Assembly (NCBI RefSeq): GCF_000316195.1 | Contig: NZ_JH994110.1 | Span: 328,173-392,172 of the forward strand | Length of the DNA stretch: 64,000 nucleotides | From: Brachyspira hampsonii 30446 | GTDB lineage: Bacteria > Spirochaetota > Brachyspiria > Brachyspirales > Brachyspiraceae | Reading direction: 5' to 3' | In this document: one piece after another, positions 58,500 to 64,000 of the stretch | Layout: each line of letters starts with the position of its first letter | Numbering within the stretch: position 1 is the stretch's first letter | The notes under the pieces: model-generated | Database searches by the model: none | What the model was told of the DNA's origin: nothing | Seen by the model: the letters and a program-made list of their open reading frames with translations, nothing else | Made by a program: the position numbers and the translations under genes

Positions 58500-58925
58500 T
58501 ACCGCACGGTGAGCTAAGTTTCTAATATAGTAAAAATTATAATCATAAATTTACTTAATATCTAAGTTTATTTTACCGTGCGTTGTATATACCATAAATT
58601 TAAATATCCGCTTGGGTGGGCAGCTAATAAATTCTAATTCAGCATCAAGAAAAATAAAAATTGATATTTTATATTAAAATTCTGAATATATAGGGCGGGT
58701 AGATGTATAGTTATCATCTTATAACTTTGCTGTAAGAATCAATTAGTGAAAGACATTTGCAAAAAATACAATTTAGATAAAAAATAAGTATAAAATAAAA
58801 ATAACTTTTAAATCTATTTTAAAAAATTATTTTTACTTCCAGCAATTTATCATTTTTTTGAAAAGTTTGTTTAAAATATTTTTTATTGTTTGATTAAGAA
58901 AAGCATTCCTGCCCAAGCTGTTTTT
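58500..58925. repeat. A-B mosaic palindromic repeat, copy 8 (expanded loop)
   Basis: Module A: ACCGCACGGTGAG (58501) and ACCGTGCGTT (58575). Module B: CTTGGGTGGGCAGC (58611), TAGGGCGGGTAGATG (58691), a degenerate ACTTCCAGCAATTT (58835) and outer arm CATTCCTGCCCAAGC (58904). The loop between the inner arms is ~130 bases instead of ~26, with no ORF, so the loop tolerates inserts. Confidence 0.8.
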
Positions 58926-59026
58926 ATAAATAAAAAAATATTGCAAAAATTATAATCTCATATATAGTATAGCTTTCATAATTATAAATAGTTATGGATA
59001 AAAAACTGTTATAAGGAATCTATTTT

Positions 59027-60337
59027 ATGGAAAAATTTTTCAAGCTTAAAGAGTATGGTACCAATGTAAGAACAGAGATAATAGCTGGTTTTACTACTTT
59101 TATGACAATGGCTTACATACTAGCAGTAAACCCTGGAGTTCTTAGTGCTACTGGTATGGATAAGGGAGCGGTATTTACAGCTACAGTAGTATCTTCAATA
59201 ATAGCAACTTTGATAATGTCTTTATTAGCAAATCTTCCTTTTGCTTTAGCACCAGGAATGGGACTTAACGCTTTCTTTGCTTATACTGTGGTATTGGGTA
59301 TGGGTTATAGCTGGGAAACTGCTTTAACTGCTGTATTTATAGAAGGTATTATTTTTGTAGTTCTTACTATTTTTAATGTAAGAGAGGCTATAGTTAATAG
59401 TATACCTGTTAATATGAAAAGAGCTATTTCTGTTGGAATAGGATTGTTTATTGCTTTTATAGGTCTTCAAAACTCTAAAGTTATAGTAAATAATGATGCT
59501 ACTTTGCTTGGACTTGGAAATATCACTTCAGGAAGTGCATTGCTTGCTATTATAGGACTTATTATAACAGCAGTTTTATTAGCATATAATGTGAAAGGAG
59601 CGATTCTTTTAGGAATATTTATTACCGCAATAATTGGTATTCCTATGGGACTTACAAAACTCTCTCCAGATGCAAGTTTTATTCCTCCTTCATTAGAACC
59701 AATAGCTTTTAAATTAGATTTCAGTAATATATTAACTCCTAATATGTTTATAGTTCTGTTTACTTTTCTTTTTGTTGATATGTTTGATACAGTAGGTACA
59801 TTGGTAGGGGTATGTACTAAAGCAGATATGCTTACAAAAAACGGAGAAGTTCCTAGATGTAAGCAGGCTTTATTTGCTGATGCTGTAGGAACAGTTGTAG
59901 GAGCATGTTTAGGTACTTCCACTGTTACTACTTATGTAGAAAGTGCTTCAGGTGTTGCTGAAGGCGGTAAAACAGGATTAACTTCGCTTGTTGTTGCTAT
60001 ATTATTTACTGTTTCATTATTTTTATCGCATATATTTTTAGCTATACCTTCTGCTGCTACTGCTCCTGCTTTAATTATAGTCGGATTATTTATGATGACT
60101 CCTATATTGGAAATTAATTTCAATGATTATACTGAAGCGATTCCTGCTTTTATCTGTATAATATTTATGCCTTTCGCTTATAGTATAGCTGAAGGTATAA
60201 CTTTCGGAGTATTATCATTTACTATATTAAAATTCGTTTCTGGTAAAAATAAAGATATATCATTATTAACTTGGATATTATCAGCACTTCTTTTAATTAA
60301 AATACTTATGCCTATAATACAGAAACATTTAGGATAA
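59027..60337 (+). CDS. AzgA-type purine permease (NCS2 family)
   Basis: This 436-residue transporter has ~12-14 TM helices and family motifs TEIIAGFTTFMTMAYILAVNP, ANLPFALAPGMGLNAFFAYTVV, FLFVDMFDTVGTLVGV and TSTVTTYVESASGVAEGGKTGL. It imports guanine, hypoxanthine or adenine with H+. AAGGAATC precedes the ATG. I looked for a purine riboswitch in the 110 bases upstream and found none. It is convergent with PBP1A over a shared terminator. Confidence 0.9.
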   Translation: MEKFFKLKEYGTNVRTEIIAGFTTFMTMAYILAVNPGVLSATGMDKGAVFTATVVSSIIATLIMSLLANLPFALAPGMGLNAFFAYTVVLGMGYSWETALTAVFIEGIIFVVLTIFNVREAIVNSIPVNMKRAISVGIGLFIAFIGLQNSKVIVNNDATLLGLGNITSGSALLAIIGLIITAVLLAYNVKGAILLGIFITAIIGIPMGLTKLSPDASFIPPSLEPIAFKLDFSNILTPNMFIVLFTFLFVDMFDTVGTLVGVCTKADMLTKNGEVPRCKQALFADAVGTVVGACLGTSTVTTYVESASGVAEGGKTGLTSLVVAILFTVSLFLSHIFLAIPSAATAPALIIVGLFMMTPILEINFNDYTEAIPAFICIIFMPFAYSIAEGITFGVLSFTILKFVSGKNKDISLLTWILSALLLIKILMPIIQKHLG

Positions 60338-60364
60338 TTAATATTTAATTAATTGGTTATAAAA

Positions 60365-60408
60365 AATATAAAAAGCAGATGGATTAAAAAATCTATCTGC
60401 TTTTAATA
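60365..60408. terminator. Bidirectional terminator between the permease and PBP1A genes
   Basis: A 15-bp stem AAAAGCAGATGGATT / AATCTATCTGCTTTT (one G-T pair, loop of four) has A/T flanks on both sides, serving two convergent genes. Confidence 0.75.
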
Positions 60409-60485
60409 GTTAATTATAATTAAATTTGTATTAAAATTTAATTATAAACATTCAAATTGAGCTTTAAAAAACTACCTTTATTATT

Positions 60486-62861
60486 TTAACTTCTTATATT
60501 ACCTAAACTAGGATCTTCTATATTATCTTCAGGAAGCATGTATATATTATTATTTTGATTGTTGTTTTGAGTATTATTATTATTATTTTGATTACTATCA
60601 TAGCTATTAGTATTTTCATCTAAAGGGGTATAATAGAAATCTCCATCATCTTCTATCATAGTATCATTGGTATTCTCATTTCTAACTGTACCTGTTCTAA
60701 TATGATCTATAGGACATTGAGTAGACAAATCAACATTTCCTCCGACTGTTAGAGGTGCCACATTTACGCATGTATGATTTCTAGGAAGACCTGAATCCTG
60801 ACAAATTTCTACTACTAATACATCATCAGGTATAGGCCAATTAAATTCTCTTTTAGATTGAGGAGTAATTGCATCAAGATATTGAAAAGTTGCTAAAGCA
60901 GTAATAGCTCCGCCTGTAACTCTGTTTGGAAGCAAGTCATTTCTATCGCTTCCTATCCAAGTGATAGTAACTATTTCATCATTATATGCCGCAAACCAAT
61001 TATCTCTATGCTCGCTTGTTGTTCCTGTTTTAGCAGAATAAGAAGGATATTTAAATCCGTAAGTATTAGCACTTCTATATGCTGTTCCTCCCGGTGCTAT
61101 CACTTTCTGTAAAGTAGTATTTAAAAAATAATAAGATGATGGTGAAGTTGCACTTATTTTATGAGGTGTTCTATCAACTAAAGCTGTAACACTAAGTTCA
61201 TTACCATCTATATCAATTATTTTATCTACAATATAAGGCTCATATTTAATACCGCCATTAGCCAATGCACTATAAGCAGATGCCAAATTAAGAGGACTCA
61301 TTTCCATAGTTCCCAAACCTATAGACAAAGCATTAGGTATATAAGCATTTTCTCCAAAAAACTCTCTTGAATGTTCTATAAAATAAGAAAGTCCTATATC
61401 ATTTAATAATTTAACCGCTATTGTATTAATTGATTTTGATAAGGCTGTTTCTAAAGTCATTTCGCCTCTATACCTTCTATCAAAGTTTCTAGGTGAGTAT
61501 GCCGGTTTTCCGGTACCTTGAGGATAGGTATAATTCGTATCAAGCATAGTAGAAAAAGGCTGTGCTCCTCCCTCAAATGCATATAAATATATAAAAGGTT
61601 TTATTACACTGCCTATTTGTCTTTTTGCCTGTACTGCTCTGTTGAATTGATTTTGTAATGTGTATCCGTCTCCGCCTATCATAACAAGTATGCCGCCTGT
61701 TTTTGGATCTATTGATACCAGAGCTCCCTGATAGCTTCTATTTGACGAACTAGACTGTAAGTTTCTTATATTTTCTTTCATTACGGAATCAGCAACTCTA
61801 TAATATCTTTCATTTACTGTTGTATATATCTTAAGACCGGATAATGCAAGCTCATCTTTATTAAAATAATTTAATAATTCCTGTCTTACATATTCATTTA
61901 CATAGGGAGTTCTATTTACTGTCATCTTCCATTGGGCACCTTTAACCTGCTTGTTTATATTAGTGTATTCTTTATCAAATAAAGCAAGTTCAGATTCCAT
62001 AGTCTGTTTATCTATAATATTATTTTTCACAAGTCTTGATAATATCTGCTCTACTTTTTTTCTGCTGTTATCAGGATTATTAACTATAGAATAGTATGTA
62101 GGGTTAGGAAGCATACCAACTAATATGGCGTATTCTAATAATCGGCATTGTCTTAGAGGTTTATTGAAATAATGATTGGCTGCTGCTTCAAATCCGTAAT
62201 TTCCGTCTCCTAAATAAACAGTATTAAAATACATTGCCAAAATTTCTTTTTTTGTGTATTTTTGTTCTATCTCTCTTGCGGCAAACATTTCAAATAGTTT
62301 ACGCTCTATAGTTCTTTCGCTTTTTGTAAATAGCAGTTTGGCTAGCTGCTGAGTAAGGGTAGATCCTCCGCCCACTATTCTTCTTGTTAAAATAGTTTGT
62401 ATACCTAAATAAGCTGTTCTGAAATAGTTAATACCTTTATGAGAATAGAATTTCTGATCTTCCATTAAAAGAAGAGTCTGCTCTAAAAGAGGGTTAATAT
62501 CATCTACATTAACAACCTCATAAGCAGGAGGCATATATTCGCCTATCAATATATTATTTCTATCATATATTTTTGTAGGAGGAGAATCTCCAAAAGGATT
62601 TAAAGGATTAAAATATCTTATTCTTTTTTCATTACCTCTTATAACTATTATATCATAGTATTCTTCAAGCATAGCCATACTTTGATCTCTTCTGGACACC
62701 CAATCTTTATATACGCCGCCTACAAAGTATATTCCAACTATGCCTACTGCAACAAATATAAATAAACATATAATAAAAATAGTTAGTATAAATTTTTTTA
62801 ATTTGGATTTTTTCTTTTTAACACCGTTATTGTTATTTTCTAGTTTGTTTTTCTTAAACAT
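60486..62861 (-). CDS. mrcA: Penicillin-binding protein 1A (bifunctional transglycosylase/transpeptidase)
   Basis: The 791-residue protein has an N-terminal TM helix (ILTIFIICLFIFVAVGIVGIY), then a GT51 glycosyltransferase domain (EDQKFYSHKG near 133, GGSTLTQQLAK, ERKLFEMFAAREIE). The transpeptidase follows with SVIK (SxxK, ~421), SIN and KTGTT (~609). It polymerises and cross-links peptidoglycan in the periplasm. The C-terminal ~50 residues are a low-complexity Asn/Gln tail. The basic Lys-rich N-terminus supports an N-in topology. Family assignment is firm; the 1A label over 1B/1C rests on overall order. Confidence 0.92.
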   Translation of the reverse strand: MFKKNKLENNNNGVKKKKSKLKKFILTIFIICLFIFVAVGIVGIYFVGGVYKDWVSRRDQSMAMLEEYYDIIVIRGNEKRIRYFNPLNPFGDSPPTKIYDRNNILIGEYMPPAYEVVNVDDINPLLEQTLLLMEDQKFYSHKGINYFRTAYLGIQTILTRRIVGGGSTLTQQLAKLLFTKSERTIERKLFEMFAAREIEQKYTKKEILAMYFNTVYLGDGNYGFEAAANHYFNKPLRQCRLLEYAILVGMLPNPTYYSIVNNPDNSRKKVEQILSRLVKNNIIDKQTMESELALFDKEYTNINKQVKGAQWKMTVNRTPYVNEYVRQELLNYFNKDELALSGLKIYTTVNERYYRVADSVMKENIRNLQSSSSNRSYQGALVSIDPKTGGILVMIGGDGYTLQNQFNRAVQAKRQIGSVIKPFIYLYAFEGGAQPFSTMLDTNYTYPQGTGKPAYSPRNFDRRYRGEMTLETALSKSINTIAVKLLNDIGLSYFIEHSREFFGENAYIPNALSIGLGTMEMSPLNLASAYSALANGGIKYEPYIVDKIIDIDGNELSVTALVDRTPHKISATSPSSYYFLNTTLQKVIAPGGTAYRSANTYGFKYPSYSAKTGTTSEHRDNWFAAYNDEIVTITWIGSDRNDLLPNRVTGGAITALATFQYLDAITPQSKREFNWPIPDDVLVVEICQDSGLPRNHTCVNVAPLTVGGNVDLSTQCPIDHIRTGTVRNENTNDTMIEDDGDFYYTPLDENTNSYDSNQNNNNNTQNNNQNNNIYMLPEDNIEDPSLGNIRS

Positions 62862-63061
62862 TTATCACCATATTAACATAATTATATTATAATATATATG
62901 ATACTATAATATATATAACATTGCAAGCGGAATTTATTTAGATTTTTTTATTATTCATAATAAAAATTATGATTGATTTATACATTTTTAAACTAAATCA
63001 TCTAAAATTTGACTTTTTTAATTCTAACCCTAATATTATACTTAGATTTAAAACTTATTCA
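62862..63061. other. PBP1A upstream region
   Basis: It is extremely AT-rich with overlapping TATAAT-like boxes (for example in 62883-62920), so a promoter for PBP1A is likely but cannot be fixed. No ORF or hairpin stands out. Confidence 0.5.
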
Positions 63062-63265
63062 AACGCACGCAGAGCAGAACTTAAAATATAAGTAAATTAA
63101 TAATCATAATTTAATAACATATAAAATCATATCAACCGTGCGTTTAGCGGACAACAAATTTAAATAGCACTTGGGCGGGGGCTTATAAATTATAATTAAG
63201 CATTTAAGGAAATTTAAATATAATTTTCTAAACAAGCTAAAAAAGATAAAGGGTGGGGTATGTAA
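63062..63265 (+). repeat. Module A plus lone left half of module B, copy 9
   Basis: A arms: AACGCACG (63062) and CGTGCGTTT (63137). B left half: CTTGGGCGGGGGC (63170) and AAAGGGTGGGGTATGTAA (63248). No right half is found before the window ends. The PepSY-like gene begins ~300 bases on. Confidence 0.85.
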
Positions 63266-63489
63266 GTAAAATTTTTTATTCTATTTTATTTATAAGAAAT
63301 TACAGATTTTTAATAAAAATTTCCAATTTATTTCTAATTTTCATAGTGAAATCCTATATTTATAGCTAATTTTTTGATATTTGTAAATATATTTTACATT
63401 AACTTGTTTATATACAGCTTATTTATGTATTATATGTATTGATAATTAATAAATATCTATATGTTTTGTAAATTATTTGTAAATAAATA

Positions 63490-63517
63490 TTGCTTAATTT
63501 TTACATTCTGCTATAAT
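63490..63517 (+). promoter_or_regulatory. Promoter of the PepSY-like gene
   Basis: TTGCTT (63490), a 16-base spacer and an extended TGCTATAAT (-10 at 63512) lie ~47 bases before the start codon. Confidence 0.7.
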
Positions 63518-63563
63518 TATAAATGTAAAGAGATTTTACAATGCTAAACATAAGGAGATACAT

Positions 63564-63944
63564 ATGACTAACAGCTTAAACCTTTTTATTAAAATTACAC
63601 CTAGCAAATTACCTGAAAATATTATAAGATTTATCGCTTCTAATTACAGCAAAGCTAAAATAGTTTATATTGACATAAGAAAAGAACAATATGAAATAAA
63701 ATTAAGCAATGGAATTTATATAAATTTCGACAAAAACGGAGCTTGGAATTATATAAGCAGCGATGATAAATTATCTGAAAATATACTTCCAAAAAATATA
63801 GCAAGCAAAATAAAAAGCATAATGAAAAAATATAATAATGCTTATATTTTTGAAGTGAGCAAAAGAATGGAATTCTACAAAATAAGATTGACTAATTCTT
63901 TGGAAATATGCATAAGAAATAACGGACAATTAATAATGGCATAA
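63564..63944 (+). CDS. PepSY-like (beta-lactamase-inhibitor-like) protein
   Basis: This 126-residue protein has two tandem PepSY-like units: LPENIIRFIASNYSKAKIVYIDIRKEQYEIKLSNGIYINFDKNGAW and LPKNIASKIKSIMKKYNNAYIFEVSKRMEFYKIRLTNSLEICI. This is the PF11396-like pattern (LPxxI...YxxAxI...YEIxLxNG). Most family members are secreted, but no signal peptide is visible, so this copy may be cytoplasmic. AAGGAG is eight bases before the ATG. The function is unknown. Confidence 0.75.
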   Translation: MTNSLNLFIKITPSKLPENIIRFIASNYSKAKIVYIDIRKEQYEIKLSNGIYINFDKNGAWNYISSDDKLSENILPKNIASKIKSIMKKYNNAYIFEVSKRMEFYKIRLTNSLEICIRNNGQLIMA

Positions 63945-64000
63945 CTTTTATCATTTTGTATCTTCTAAATATATATAAAGGCTTGGATATTTTTATATTC

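Noticed and set aside
58930..59026. Purine riboswitch upstream of the AzgA-type permease
   Set aside because: The conserved purine aptamer core and its two loop motifs could not be found in the leader.
9122..62861. Antisense ORFs of 60-150 codons within lon, murA, der, the chemoreceptors, PBP1A and the permease
   Set aside because: They lie fully inside well-identified genes, lack ribosome sites, and reflect codon bias on the opposite strand.
7919..63145. Module A as integron attC sites (spirochaete integrons are known and the arms end in AAC/GTT in some copies)
   Set aside because: The consensus RYYYAAC ... GTTRRRY is not met consistently, the arms are short with a long AT loop and no extrahelical-base pattern, and no integron integrase is present in the window.

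Overview
The window is about 27% GC by eye. It has spirochaete-type chemoreceptors, flagellar genes (flgK, a flgF/flhO-type rod gene), an Rnf complex and many AT-rich TPR proteins. This fits Brachyspira best; that is a judgement from gene content and style, not from a database search.

Layout. 1-4.1 kb: a tandem family of small secreted beta-barrel proteins lies between tRNA-His and tRNA-Arg, with one copy frameshifted in a poly-A tract and one reduced to its C-terminus. 4.2-9 kb: accessory genes (TPR protein, AAA15-type ATPase, VWA protein, a broken ORF) with repeats and a GC-rich miniature inverted-repeat element. 9-16.9 kb: lon, a chemoreceptor, ruvB and an M23 peptidase. 17-18.6 kb: a solitary adenine methylase. 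19-27 kb: alanine/Na+ symporter, alr, a large chemoreceptor, flgF-type gene and murA. 27.3-28.7 kb: four tandem ~350-bp repeats. 28.8-33 kb: a small unknown gene, der-plsY, a lipoprotein and thiL. 33-38.5 kb: rpmF-plsX-(FabH-like)-rnfC-rnfD-rnfG as one minus-strand run. 38.7-48 kb: trmB with a TrpX-like lipoprotein, an outer-membrane protein, a zapB-like/zapA pair, two TPR proteins ending in an Mrr-like domain, and hisC. 48-64 kb: two chemoreceptors, lipoproteins, an Rpn-type pseudogene, flgK, creD, a purine permease, PBP1A and a PepSY-like protein.

The main structure not explained by genes is a mosaic palindromic repeat family seen at nine loci. Module A is a hairpin with arms like AACGCACGGT / ACCGTGCGTT around an AT-rich loop. 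Module B is a two-tier palindrome with an outer arm CTTGGGTGGGCAGC / GCCCACCCAAG and an inner arm AGGGTGGGG / CCCCGCCCT. A and B alternate at fixed spacing. Arm pairing is kept by paired changes between copies. thiL sits exactly in the loop of a split B module, and two other genes follow lone B halves.

Other points of note are a FabH-like protein at the plsX locus without the Cys-His-Asn triad, an rnfCDG run without rnfEAB, a chemoreceptor with a C-terminal globular domain, and the two membrane-anchored TPR/Mrr-like paralogues. Housekeeping genes are intact, so the several 1-base frameshifts in accessory genes look like real decay or phase variation, though sequencing error cannot be excluded.
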